From assembly GCA_034509425.1 (NCBI GenBank), contig JAVTVJ010000040.1:6373001-6437000 (forward strand): a stretch of 64,000 nucleotides of DNA, in the 5' to 3' direction. This DNA comes from Eopsaltria australis (Eukaryota > Chordata > Aves > Passeriformes > Petroicidae). This document shows positions 10,952 to 20,399 of the stretch, in pieces; within the stretch, counting starts at the first letter, position 1; each line of letters opens with the position of its first letter. The position numbers and the translations under genes were made by a program. The notes beneath the pieces were generated by a model, which made no database searches, was not told the origin of the DNA, and worked only from the letters and a program-made list of their open reading frames with translations.

Positions 10952-11264
10952 TAAGAATTCTTTTTGCTATGGTAAAAGGAGAAAATAAGCATTACACATA
11001 TTTAAGAATACTTGTTTATAACAAAAGTTCACATATGCACATAAAGCAAAGGCTAAAACACAGTAACATATTGTAGACCAGTCACTGGCTGACTAACGCT
11101 CACTGTGGAAAATGCAAGTCATTTGCAAAATTAAGGTCGGAAAGGAAGGGGGAAAAAAGAAAAAATAAACATTTTGTTTATGTAAACTTCGATTTTCTTG
11201 CAGTGCAAATTGGTACGGTTAAATACTGTCTACATCAAAAGGGATAGCTTTTCAGTTCTCTTCC

Positions 11265-11281
11265 TTTTTTTTTTTTTTTTT
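11265..11281. repeat. T17 tract in the presumed 3' UTR
   Basis: Uninterrupted run of 17 T on the plus strand, which is A17 in the transcript. It could cause internal oligo-dT priming and false 3' ends in cDNA data. Confidence 0.9.
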
Positions 11282-11510
11282 CTACATATATTCATACAGG
11301 GGATCCACAGAAAATAAACACAGCAGCATGTGCCAACACCGAGCGACATTCCACAATGCAATCTGCCTTTGTGTGGCGGGAGGGGGCTGCGGAGGGGACC
11401 CGAGGTGGCTGAGCCCCCCCTTCTCCTCTGCCCCCTCCCCGGCAGGGCAGTGCCGTATGTTTTGGCCAGCGAGCGAGGGAGTTTTGTGCGAACCGCTTCG
11501 CCCTGCGCCT

Positions 11511-11591
11511 GCCCTGCCGGTGCCCGCCGCTGCCCTGCCGGTGCCTGCCGCTGCCCTGCCAGTACCTGCCGCTGCCCTGCCGGTGCCCGCC
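11511..11591. repeat. 21-bp GC-rich minisatellite, about 4 copies, in the presumed 3' UTR
   Basis: Four head-to-tail copies of a unit beginning GCCCTGCCGGTGCC start at 11511, 11532, 11553 and 11574. Copies 2 and 3 differ by single substitutions and the fourth decays at its end. The unit is 7 codons long, so a minus-strand chance frame reads as a repeated GRAAAGT peptide. It lies 370-450 nt after the POU3F2 stop codon. Confidence 0.9.
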
Positions 11592-11703
11592 TGCCTGCCC
11601 GTGCGCGGTACCCACTCCACTCCCGTGCACGGGCACTCGCCTGGAAAGGTCAAAATACAGCATCACACCTCCTACCGTCTAAGGGACAGTGTGGTGCAGG
11701 TGC

Positions 11704-11728
11704 TTTGTCTGTCTGTCTGTCTGTCCGC
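11704..11728. repeat. TGTC microsatellite
   Basis: About five TGTC units at the edge of the GC-rich block in the presumed 3' UTR. Confidence 0.8.
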
Positions 11729-11824
11729 TGTGATTCGCGCTCGCCCTCTCGCTCTCTTTTTGTTTTCTTTTCTTTTTTTCGCGTTTGTTTGTGTTTTTTT
11801 TGATTTTTTGTCTTTTTTTAAAGA

Positions 11825-11940
11825 TAGGAGAAAATAAAATTTTAAAAAAAGAAAAAAAAAAAAGAAAAAAAGGAGGACAATCAAAAGTTGGGGGAAGGAG
11901 AGGAGGAGGAAGAGGAGGAGGAGGAGAGGAGGAGGAGGGG
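11825..11940. repeat. A-rich and GGA-rich purine tract
   Basis: An A-rich tract (11838-11875) is followed by GGA/GAGGA repeats (11895-11940), immediately 3' of the POU3F2 stop codon on the minus strand, where it reads as a polypyrimidine CU-rich tract. PTB-like proteins bind such tracts; a role here is inferred only. Confidence 0.8.
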
Positions 11941-11961
11941 CCGGGCGCCCCTGCCGCGAGT

Positions 11962-13269
11962 TCACTGCACGGGGGTCTGCACCCCGTGGTGCGGCGGCGT
12001 GTCCCTGCTGGCCCCGTACACGTCCTCGGCGCCCGGCAGCGTCCCTCCCGGGGGAGTCATGCGCTTCTCTTTCTGTCTCCTGTTACAAAACCACACTCTC
12101 ACCACCTCCTTCTCCAGCTGTAGGCTGTCCGCGAGCGAGGTGATCTCCTGGGCGGAGGGCTTGGGGCACTTGAGGAAGTGGCTCTCCAGCGCGCCCTTGA
12201 CGCTCACCTCGATGGAGGTGCGCTTTTTCCGCTTGCGGCCCTGCGCCGCGATCTTGTCTATGCTGGTGGGGCTGCCCGAGGAGGAGTCCGCCTCCTCCAA
12301 CCACTTGTTCAACAAAGGCTTCAGCTTGCACATGTTCTTGAAGCTGAGCTGCAGGGCCTCGAAGCGGCAGATGGTGGTCTGCGAGAAGACGTTGCCGTAG
12401 AGGGTGCCCAGCGCCAGCCCCACGTCCGCTTGGGTAAATCCCAGTTTGATGCGCCGCTGCTTGAACTGCTTGGCGAACTGCTCCAGGTCGTCCGAGGTCG
12501 GCGTGTCCTCGTCGGAGTGCGGGTCGTGGTGCGGCGGCGGCCCGGGGGGCGCGGCAGCAGCGGCGGACGGTGCCGGCCCGGCCGCCCCGGGGTGGGGGCC
12601 GTGGGGCGGCGGCGGGTGCTCGGGGCCGTGGTGCGGCGGCCCCGGCGGCGGCTCCTCGTGGGCGTCGCGCAGGCCGTGGTGGTGCAGCCCGGGCTGCCCG
12701 GCGCCTAGCATCCCGTTGACGGTGAAGCCGGGCGGCTGCGAGTAGAGCAGCCCCGCCTGGGCGCCGTTGGCCGCGGCCATGCCGGGCGGCAGGTGCGCCG
12801 CGCCGCCCGCCCGCCACGCCGCTGCCGCCGCCGCCGCCGCCGCCGCCGCGTGGTGCCCTCCGCCGCCGCCGCCGTGGTGCACCAGGTGCGGAGCCCGCCC
12901 CGGCGGCGGGTGCTGCGGCGGCGGCGGCAGCTCGTCGCCGCGCCCGCCCGCCTGCACCACCGCCGGCTTGATGTCGGGCTGGCCCAGCGCGCCCGCCGAC
13001 CAGGGCGCCTCGCCGCCGCCGCCGCCGCCGCCGCCCCCGCCGCCGCCGCCGCCGCCGCCACCGCCGGGGCCGCCGTGGGACAGCGCCGCGATCCACTGGT
13101 GAGCGTGGCTCAGCGGGTGCCCGTTGCTCTGCAGCGCGTAGTCCGCCTGCACCAGGGCGCCGGCGTCGCGGTAGCCGCCGCCGGGCTGCATGCCGCCGGG
13201 CGGCTCGGCGTGCACCATGGGGGAGCCGGAGGCGAGCAGGCTGTAGTGGTTGGAGGCTGCGGTCGCCAT
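11962..13269 (-). CDS. POU3F2: POU3F2 (BRN2/N-Oct-3), class III POU-homeodomain transcription factor, complete single exon
   Basis: Nuclear transcription factor that binds octamer-type DNA and drives neural progenitor, cortical, hypothalamic and melanocyte programmes (family knowledge). The 435-residue frame opens with [12 protein letters not shown] and ends GVQTPVQ, the recognisable ends of POU3F2 rather than POU3F3 or POU3F4; human POU3F2 is about 443 residues. Visible parts: a low-complexity activation region (18 glycines at about 69-86, six glycines at 133-138, 11 alanines at 141-151, Pro/His-rich stretch about 195-250); POU-specific domain about 253-327 (from [17 protein letters not shown] to [11 protein letters not shown]); linker; homeodomain about 344-403 starting with the basic RKRKKR arm and containing recognition-helix WFCNRRQ at 393-399. 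The start is the Met with G at -3 and G at +4. The frame stays open 39 codons further upstream, but that part does not look like the family. No intron is needed, as is usual for class III POU genes. Human POU3F2 has a long glutamine run around residues 125-150; here that segment is proline-rich with a single Q. Identification is near certain. Confidence 0.98.
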   Translation of the reverse strand: MATAASNHYSLLASGSPMVHAEPPGGMQPGGGYRDAGALVQADYALQSNGHPLSHAHQWIAALSHGGPGGGGGGGGGGGGGGGGGGEAPWSAGALGQPDIKPAVVQAGGRGDELPPPPQHPPPGRAPHLVHHGGGGGGHHAAAAAAAAAAAWRAGGAAHLPPGMAAANGAQAGLLYSQPPGFTVNGMLGAGQPGLHHHGLRDAHEEPPPGPPHHGPEHPPPPHGPHPGAAGPAPSAAAAAPPGPPPHHDPHSDEDTPTSDDLEQFAKQFKQRRIKLGFTQADVGLALGTLYGNVFSQTTICRFEALQLSFKNMCKLKPLLNKWLEEADSSSGSPTSIDKIAAQGRKRKKRTSIEVSVKGALESHFLKCPKPSAQEITSLADSLQLEKEVVRVWFCNRRQKEKRMTPPGGTLPGAEDVYGASRDTPPHHGVQTPVQ

Positions 13270-13570
13270 GACTCGCCGAGCCGCACTGATCGCGCCGGTT
13301 AAAGGCGCCGCGCATTTGACAGCTACTTTTTCGCCTCGGGCGCCGCGCGGCGCCCGCGCCCCCCCGGCCCGCGCGGCGGGGCCCACTGCGAAGGCACGCG
13401 CGGCCGCCCCGCCCCGCCGCCGCTCGCCATTGGCTCCCCGAGCCCTGACGGACGCCGGCGCTCCCGGCGACCGCCGCCGCCGCCGCCCGCCATTGGCGCT
13501 CCCCGCCGGCCGCGCCCCGCCCCGGCCCCGCCCCCGGCCCGCCCCCGCTGGAACCCAACTCCGAGGGGGA
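13270..13570 (-). promoter_or_regulatory. POU3F2: POU3F2 5' UTR and core promoter (TATA-less, CCAAT and GC boxes)
   Basis: Minus-strand CCAAT boxes (ATTGG on plus) lie at 13429-13433 and near 13489, 60 bp apart and both in a CGCCATTGGC-like context. A dense block of CCGCCCC-type Sp1 sites covers about 13400-13420 and 13500-13550. No TATA box is present between the start codon and the CCAAT boxes. The spacing puts transcription start roughly at 13320-13390, giving a short 5' UTR. An out-of-frame ATG at 13313-13315 lies 46 nt before the main start. Confidence 0.6.
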
Positions 13571-13999
13571 ACGGGACGCGGGGGAGCGGCGGCCGCGGGG
13601 CGGGGGGAGCGAAGGGGAGGGCAGGGGCGCGCCGCCGCCGGCCCCGGCCCCGCCCCGGGCCGCCCTACCCCGCACGGCCGGCGGGAGGATGCTGCTGCTG
13701 CTGCCGCCGCCGCCGGTCCGCCCGCCGGCTCCTGTTGCTCGCGCCCCGACGCGCGTCTCTGCGCGGAGCGCGGCCGCTCCGCCCCGGAGCGGGTGCTGCG
13801 GGCCGGGGGACACCCGCCTGCCCGCCCCCAACTTTCTCAGCGCCGCCTCGCAGCCGGCCCCGTCGGAGCGGCCGGGGAGCGCCGCGCTCCCGGGGGCGGG
13901 GAGCGGGGAGCGTGCGGCCCCCTACCTGTCCGCCGGCCCTGCCCTGCTCCCGGCACCCGGTGGTCGCTGGAGCTCACCGCTCCTCCGGGGATGTCGGGG

Positions 14000-15000
14000 C
14001 TTCGCACCTCGGCCCTGTGGATGTGGTTTTGTTTCGCTTGTCCCGTCCCGTGGGGACGGGATGTCTGCGGGACCGACTCATCGGCTCTGGCGACTCTGCA
14101 TGGATGCGGAAGATGGGCATGAGAGGGTGGTGGAGAAAGGGAAAAAAAATAGGGAAAAAAGAGGGGGATAGGGAAAAAGAAAAGAAGTTGCGGCCCGGAC
14201 AGGAAGGAAGGAGACCCTGGAACTGGATTCGGATTTCCTAGGAATGAGCAGCGCCAGGCTGGCCGACGCGAAAAGAGTTCGCTGCCCATTTTTGAGTTGA
14301 TAGCTTTGTCTCGAAAATAAACTGCTCACGGGGGTAGGTGCTCGTCGTAGGCTCCCGCTATCTTCATCGAAATAACACAATAGGGCGGATCGGGGAATTT
14401 ATTACTACTAACAAGAAACAGCTTTCTTCTCCGAGTTGTTTATAAATCATCTTATTTAACGTGACCGGTGGAAAGGCTCCTTGCCTGGAAATATTCCTCT
14501 GCGTGGGGGTGTGGAGGAGAGGGGGGATGGGCTCCTGCACATAAACATATACACAGCAGCAGCAGCATAAACAGGATATCCAGTGCCCTGAGACAAGGGG
14601 CGCAGCAGGAGTTACCTCGTTTCGTTAGTTTAGCGGCGTATCAAGAGCTCCTTCTGCCGGGGGGTGGGGAGGGAGGGAGGGAGGAGGAGGGGGGGGGGGG
14701 TGCGCAAACTTTGTCCGTGAAAGAGTGGAGATTCTTTCTAAGGTTTGTTTTGTATTTTTGTTTTTTTTTTCCCTTTCTTCGAGATGCAGGCGAAGGGAAG
14801 AACAATACTGCCTGTTCTGCGAGGGTTGCGGAGAGGGAAGTCAGCGGCTCTGAAGTGAAGCTGTGCCTTTTGTTTCCCGTGTGTAAACAACTGGGCACCC
14901 AGGAATTTTATAATTTGATGCTCATTTTCTCGTCTCTCTCCTCCCAATTAGGTGTAGACCAGTGAGTTGAAACAAAACAACAGGGCAAGTCCGCAGCAGG
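14000..15000. other. POU3F2 upstream flank, no gene
   Basis: Composition drops from the island into mixed sequence. Around 14395-14465 an AT-rich stretch (TTTATTACTACTAACAAG, GTTTATAAATCATCTTATTT) could be a promoter-proximal regulatory element. The only simple features are the G-rich tract at 14659-14700 and a T run at 14760-14770. Confidence 0.5.
14659..14700 (+). other. G-quadruplex-prone G tract
   Basis: At least five runs of three or more G separated by one or two bases, ending in a long uninterrupted G run. Strong G4 potential on the plus strand, about 1.4 kb upstream of the POU3F2 start codon. Confidence 0.7.
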
Positions 15001-15950
15001 CTTCTGCCAAGGCATCGCGGGGACCCTCCTGGGAGAGCCGCCTCGCTCTCCGCGCCCGGGCCAGCCCTCCCGCCCCGCTCCTGGGGCCGCCGAAGCTCTG
15101 CCGGGGGCGGCTTTCCCGCCAGCCTGCCTCCAGGTCCACTGCCAAAAGTTCGTGCGTGGACGAGACACGAGGGGCCACGCCACGCGTCATTTTCAGGACG
15201 AGGTTTTCACGCGGGCGCCTCCAGCGTGCGGTGCTCGCCGAGCACGGACCTACCCCGGTGGTCGTCCGAGGGACCTCCCTTGTGCCTCGGCCCCACGGAC
15301 AGCTGGTCCCCGTGGAGTGCCGACGGCACCGCGCTCCCCGCGGCTCATCCGCCACCAGGAGACGGGACAGGGGGTCAGCGAGTTTCAACCAACACTTTCC
15401 TGGGGGGGAAAAGCCCTCCGGGCCTGCCCGCATCCTGCATTCCCTGCCCCCCCTTCGCTTCCCTCTCTGTCCCGCCCGGCCCTCTAGCAGGTGCTGCCTA
15501 CTGCGGTCACCGTCCTGCGTGCCTCTCAGCCCCGCCGGCCCAGCGGCAGATCTCACGGGCTAACGGCAATCACAGTTACCGAAGTAGTACCGCGGCCTTA
15601 GGAGGCGGACAAAACCCCGTCTCCCCGGCAGAGCCCCCCGCCGTCCCTCCTGCCCCCTCCCGGGCGGAGCGCACGCCTATGGAGGCGCAGCTGGGAGCAG
15701 CGAGGAGCGCGGCCGGTGCATTCAGAGCCGCCGCAGACTCCACCTCCTCGTCCTCCCCATCATTGTTAGCCCTGTCATTAATACCACTCCTTAAGCATCC
15801 TCCGCTCCCATCTCCCCCCGTGGAGAGGAGCGCCGGGGAGCAGGGAACGAGCGCCCGACCGCCGGTCTTGTCGCCTCGCCGCTGCCCGCCGCGGGCTCCG
15901 GCTCCGGTCGCCGCTCAGGTCCGGGCCGCTCGGGATGTAAAAGAAACAGT
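15000..15950. other. CpG island upstream of POU3F2, no supported gene
   Basis: GC-rich block with long opposed chance frames (15226-16032 plus, 14948-15556 minus), neither with a recognisable domain. Confidence 0.65.
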
Positions 15951-16029
15951 CATGTGGCCCCTTTCTGGCGGAGCTGACCCCGCGGGATTAGAGGTCTCAC
16001 CAGCCTTTCTTTCCTTTTCTCTGCTCGCA

Positions 16030-16330
16030 TAAAAGCAGGTTGAAGGTGATGCGGTGTCTTGGGCAGACACTGCAGTGTTTTGATTCAGCTCAGCCCTTTT
16101 CACTGTTCAAAGCAGCTGTTCAAATACTAGGGCTGCTTACTTTGACGTGAAGAAGATTTTCAAACAACCCCAAAAGCTTTGAACTGACAGGCCTCCTTGA
16201 TATCTCCTTCATTGCAGTGCAGCTACTCGAGAATATTCGCTATAAAATACATAGAGCGCCACTTAACTGGAGCTGACTCCTGGCTGGGAGGCGAGGTGCT
16301 GCATACACATCAGGTGCATCCAGAAGGACG
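16030..16330. promoter_or_regulatory. Candidate upstream conserved element
   Basis: Mixed-composition, repeat-free stretch with CAGCTG, TTCAAA and CTTTGAA-like motifs and a TATAAAA at 16241-16247, sitting between two GC islands about 3 kb upstream of POU3F2. Enhancer-like by texture only. Confidence 0.3.
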
Positions 16331-16656
16331 CGGGCGGGTTGCGGGAGTCCTCTGGCCGCCCCCCGCCGGCCCCCCCAGCTCCCCACCTGGGGGTCCCCTG
16401 CCTGCCACCCGCCCCCAGCTGCCGCGGCGAGCTCCAGCTGACGAGATGTTGGGCTCCCTGGTGTTTCAACTCCGTGCGTGCCGGAGAGAAAGCTGCATTT
16501 CCAGCAGCAAAACAAGAGCACGGCTCGTTCCTAGCGAGCCTCGGCTTCCAGCCGCCGCTCGTCAACCTCCCCGGCTCGGGGGGCTGGGGGAACGCTCCCC
16601 GAACGCACGCTCCTGTGTGCGTTTGGATGCGTGCGGCTATAGGGTGGGGAGAATAT

Positions 16657-16668
16657 ATTTGCATATGC
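16657..16668 (+). promoter_or_regulatory. Octamer overlapping a palindromic POU-dimer-like site
   Basis: ATTTGCAT (16657-16664) overlaps the palindrome GCATATGC (16661-16668). The dodecamer TTGCATATGCCT matches the MORE dimer element (ATGCATATGCAT) at 10 of 12 positions. It is about 3.4 kb upstream of the POU3F2 start codon. Confidence 0.35.
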
Positions 16669-16692
16669 CTGCTGTGTTTAGAGGTGAAAAGC

Positions 16693-16715
16693 TTTTTTTT
16701 TTTTTTTTTTTTTTT
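16693..16715. repeat. T23 tract
   Basis: Uninterrupted run of 23 T. Confidence 0.9.
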
Positions 16716-16799
16716 AACTCTGTTCTCCAAACCTTGAGATAGACTCACGCAGCTAAAAGGAAAGGAGGAGGGGGAGAAATCCCCGCGCCTACTTTCCGC

Positions 16800-17520
16800 G
16801 TCTCTATTATCTACCCATTAGATGTTGTTTTAGGAGGAAATGCGCCAGGAGTGCAAAGACGCGGAGAGTCGCTCAGAGAATTGCTGGGTGCAATAAACGT
16901 GAGACTCCTGGTGCTCGCTTTAAAGGCCAACTTGGAAGATTTGTGCTTATTGCTGGGGCGCATTTAATGCACCTTTTGTGAGATGGGATTGTTTTGATCT
17001 CTGCTTCCTTTTTAACCTTTCTCTATGAGGTATTCAAGCCTGTGCTTTCGTGTGGCTCTTTCCAGTGTTGCTCCGAGGAGTCTGATTCGGCAGAGAGACC
17101 CAAGACATGAATGAAACTTCAACTTTAAGGGCCTGTGGAGAGACAAAACTGAGGCCGGGGCTTCACAAGTGATTGCTTTAAAAAAATCCAATCTACACAA
17201 AGAGGCAGCTGGCTGCTTTAATGAAAACTGCTTAAAGCGGCAAGAACCGCAGCCTCAGGGATGTATTTATAAGATGACTCAAAAGCTACACTTTCAAGTT
17301 GCTTCTCCTCGGGGTAGATATAACAAACACATTTAACTAAGAAATCTAAACAAAAAGGACAGAAATTGATAACTTTGATTGCACAAACTCACATTACCCA
17401 TTGAAATTAAAATGCGCCATCTAAATAGATTTCTCCACCTATCTCTACTGACAATAAAACCTCTCTTCCTGCGTGTATAGATATACATATGTGTACGTGT
17501 AATATCATGTACACTTTTGC
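16800..17520. promoter_or_regulatory. Candidate upstream conserved non-coding element
   Basis: Repeat-free AT-rich sequence with motifs such as TTTATAAGATGACTC, GAAATTGATAACTTTGATTG and GACAATAAAACC (SOX, TCF and homeodomain-type cores). It lies 3.6-4.2 kb upstream of the POU3F2 start codon. Confidence 0.35.
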
Positions 17521-17559
17521 CCTGCTGGAATACTGATTATCCCAGAAGACAGAACGTAG

Positions 17560-18330
17560 AAATGTGTAGAATTTTTAAAAAAAAGGAAAAAAAAGTTCCT
17601 GTAAAGTTTGTATTAATGTTCACTTCCAGCATTCCCCACAACTCTATTCTTCCGACCACTTCATTCATCTGAGAATCTGCTATTTTATCTGCATCAGTGT
17701 TTAAACTAGTGGGATATAATGTTCCAAGTTCAGTATTTGAAATTAAATTATTTGAATTCACGGATATTAATCTTTTCCCTTCATCCTCCAGTTCTGAATC
17801 TTGTCATTAAAAATGATCCACCCTTTGTAGTCCGCAAGTGAATATTTTATAGACAGATACCGCTATGAAGACTTCTAACGCAACGTCAACCAGTCAGACT
17901 TAGCTGTTGCAGGGATTACTTTGAGTAATTTATCAAAGGCAGGCTGCTAAATTTTGAGTGGTGAATATGAGGCCTTGGGGGAAAAAGAAGCAGAAGAAGC
18001 AAAAGGAAAAAAAAAAAAAGACGAATTCCATCAGTCTACGAGATAAATTCTGGTTGGAGTTAATACAGCTTGTTTATTGAATTCTCGGAGACAGACCCAG
18101 ATGCGATTGGTGCAACGGAGTTTGCAATTTAGTGTTCAAAAGCCTGGCTGGGAAATGACTGCCCCGTGCTGGAGCTGGAAGGGCGTTTCTGTTGGCGTGA
18201 AAAGCAGGTGAATTGGAAGGAGAGGGGAGGCGATTCAGTCTCTCTGGCTCGGGAAAGCGGTCTCACAAAGGTCTTTCCAAAGCCTGCTCTGTCCAGAGAG
18301 TTGTGCTGGAAGAAATACAGCAACAGATTT
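17560..18330. other. Intergenic DNA, possible regulatory element at 17810-17960
   Basis: No coding frame. The 17810-17960 part is repeat-free with GGGATTACTTTGAGTAATTTATCAAAG-type homeodomain and TCF cores. The rest is unremarkable. Confidence 0.35.
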
Positions 18331-18342
18331 TTAAAAGAAAAG

Positions 18343-18367
18343 AAAAAAAAAAAAAAAAAAAAAAAAA
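18343..18367. repeat. A25 tract followed by GAAA-rich sequence
   Basis: Run of 25 A, then degenerate AAAG repeats to about 18402. Confidence 0.9.
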
Positions 18368-18499
18368 GGAAAGAAAGAAAGAAAAAGGAAAAAAAAGAAA
18401 AGTGCCCAGCTTTCTCTGAAAAATATAACGGTTGCTTTTTTGTTTGTTTTGTCAGTGCTCACGCCTGATGGAGACAAGCAGACATTCCAGGGAAGAGCT

Positions 18500-19530
18500 C
18501 AGATAAATGGTGTCTCTGCTTCACCGGGCGACATGATCCTCCCTCCCCTCTTACAGCTTTCGGGGCACTTTTGGGCACGACTCCCGCTCCTCACTCTGAG
18601 AAGCGTCTTCTTAGAGGGCTCTCGGTTGCCACTGCCCCGCTCCGACCCTTCGGTGCGGAGCGCTCCAGGTTGGGGATGGTGTTTTTCGCCAGCAAAGATG
18701 CGAGCCCGGGAGCCGGGAGCTGAGCCCCGCTGGGGCAGCACCGCTCCGGCCCTGGCCGCGCAGGGCGGCCCCGCACACGGACGCGGGGCTGGCGGCGGCC
18801 CAGGGGCGTTCTGCCAGCCCGCTGTCCAGGCGGGTTGGGGAATCGGGGCCCCGGCTGGGGGGCGACTTCTGTGTCCCCCCGCCCTCAGCCTCCCACATGG
18901 GGGTCGGCACAGTCCCGGCGGGGCTGAGCGGGTTTTGCAGGGACCCTGCCTCTGGAGGAGAGGCGAGAACGGGCCGGAGGGGCTAGAAACTTTCTTTCGC
19001 TTGGCGAGGAAGAAGAGGAGCGAGGCGAGCAGGAAGGCTGGGCCATTGTCCACAGAGGGTGCATTTTTGTCAGGCTGGCGTTGGTTGCTATAGTGAGGAG
19101 GGAAGGGGAGAGAGAGAGGAGGGAGAGGGAAAGAAAAAAATACCCGACCCTAAACCAAACAGAGGAGCACAGTTCGCCTCCCTGCGCTCTCCCGGCTCCA
19201 GTCGGCAGCGCTGCCCGCTCCCAACCAAAATAAGAGCGGGCCGCGGGCCGACCTGGGCTCCCGGTGGGGCGAGGAGCCTCCGCAGCCCCGGCCCCGGCCC
19301 CGCGGAGAGGCCGCCTCGCCCCGCCCCGCCCCGCGCCCGTCGCCGCGCACCCTCCGCCGCCCAGCTGCGGAGAGCGGCGGGCCCGGCCCGGCCCGGCCCG
19401 GCCCGGAGGGGTCGGGGCGCTGCTAGCTGCGGAGCCCTAGCCTCCCAGCACGGCGGGATGCCCCGAGTCGCACAACCCAACAGCACACCTGATCCAGCGC
19501 CTACCCACTTGGGCACGGTGGCTTCGCACC
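18500..19530. other. CpG island upstream of POU3F2, no supported gene
   Basis: GC-rich block with long opposed frames (18440-19093 plus, 18499-19053 minus, 19059-19547 plus) and no domain in any. Contains a GCCCG tandem run and GC-box clusters near 19315-19335. Confidence 0.65.
19379..19405 (-). repeat. GCCCG pentanucleotide repeat, G4-prone on the minus strand
   Basis: About five tandem GCCCG units. The minus strand has five GGG runs spaced by two C, an ideal quadruplex pattern. Confidence 0.85.
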
Positions 19531-19569
19531 CCGCAGAGCATCCGTGACACTGATCCTGACACGGACTGA

Positions 19570-19632
19570 GGGAGGCTTTGTGGGGTGTCCTTTTTTTTTT
19601 CTTTTTTCTTTTTTTTTTCTTTTTCTTTTTGG
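19570..19632. repeat. T-rich tract with C interruptions
   Basis: Low-complexity T/C sequence. Confidence 0.85.
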
Positions 19633-19639
19633 TGCCTAA

Positions 19640-19900
19640 ATAATTCAAAGCAGGGGAAAAAATAACTTCTTCCGATGCAAATGAGCAGCTCTTTAATTTT
19701 AAAAGAGACTCTTATTTTGCAGCAGTGTTTTTTGTTGCCTTGCTATTGAACTTTGAAAATAGTGTGGCGGGGGATGGCAATAATGAAGGGTCTCGAAGGC
19801 TTAAGATTTAGTTAAGTGAGTGACTCAAGATTGCACAAAGAAAGTTAGTTACTTAGTTAATTGAGAATTATTCACCTTCTGAGATCGGCGCAGCAGTTTG
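19640..19900. promoter_or_regulatory. Candidate conserved element with octamer and TCF-like site
   Basis: An exact octamer ATGCAAAT at 19675-19682 follows ATTCAAAG (TCF/LEF-type) by about 30 bp and precedes AT-rich, homeodomain-core sequence to 19875. POU3F2 is known to respond to Wnt signalling in melanoma, but regulation here is inferred. Confidence 0.35.
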
Positions 19901-19969
19901 TTCAGATGACAGTGCGAACTTGGGGCGGGGGGCAGGAGGCCGACAGGGGAGGAGGCAGGTCTCACTTGT

Positions 19970-20045
19970 GAGTTTTCTTTTTTTTTTTTTTCTTTTCTTT
20001 TTTTTTACTTTTTTTTTTCTCCTTTATATTTTTTCTCCCAGGACA
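19970..20045. repeat. T-rich low-complexity tract
   Basis: Runs of T with scattered C, A and G. Confidence 0.85.
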
Positions 20046-20330
20046 AGTTAAATTGCAGCTGAAGGAGAGAGGTCAGTATCTTTTCAAATCAATCTCTCTG
20101 TCTGTCTGCCTATGTCCCCATCTATTCCCTGTAAAGGGAAAACTCCAACTTTGTTCCTCCATCTGTTCTGTATCATCTGCAATCGACAGTTCTTTAGATT
20201 GCATGCACTTTTGCTCCCGATGAAGTGAAACTTTTAAGGTGTATAGTCACTTATCTGAAATAGGGAAAAAAGGGAAGTCGTCTTTTCCAATCTTAGAGAA
20301 GAATTGTTTTCTTTCCGTGCCAAGTGTTAA

Positions 20331-20331
20331 T

Positions 20332-20399
<68 letters not shown>

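Larger units (their letters stand above)
8845..11961 (-). other. POU3F2: Presumed POU3F2 3' UTR
   Basis: Minus-strand sequence downstream of the stop codon has no convincing coding frame. It begins with a purine/pyrimidine-biased tract (11825-11940), passes two GC islands (11360-11650 and 10430-10560), and becomes AT-rich with long uninterrupted stretches typical of a conserved 3' UTR. On the minus strand the AATAAA hexamers are at 10020-10025 and 8862-8867. I place the end just past the second one, giving a UTR of about 3.1 kb; using the first gives about 1.95 kb. Mammalian POU3F2 also has a multi-kilobase 3' UTR. The exact end is an inference. Confidence 0.5.
11900..14000. other. CpG island over the POU3F2 CDS and promoter
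   Basis: Extremely GC-rich, CpG-dense sequence covers the whole single exon and about 700 bp upstream. It contains long GCC/CCG runs, GC boxes and few TA-containing stop codons, so long chance frames open on both strands. The plus-strand frames at 13250-14240 are such shadows. Confidence 0.9.

Noticed and set aside
11962..13269. POU3F3, POU3F4 or POU3F1 as alternative identities
   Set aside because: The N-terminus [12 protein letters not shown], the AEPPGGMQ segment and the C-terminus [12 protein letters not shown]...GVQTPVQ are specific to POU3F2.
13250..14122. 290-codon plus-strand frame divergent from POU3F2
   Set aside because: A non-ATG start inside the POU3F2 CDS and GC-driven composition; no domain.
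15226..16032. 268-codon plus-strand frame
   Set aside because: CpG-island chance frame with opposing frames and no recognisable motif.
16241..16247. TATAAAA as a promoter
   Set aside because: It lies in AT-rich flanking sequence with no initiator or supporting frame; such matches are common by chance.
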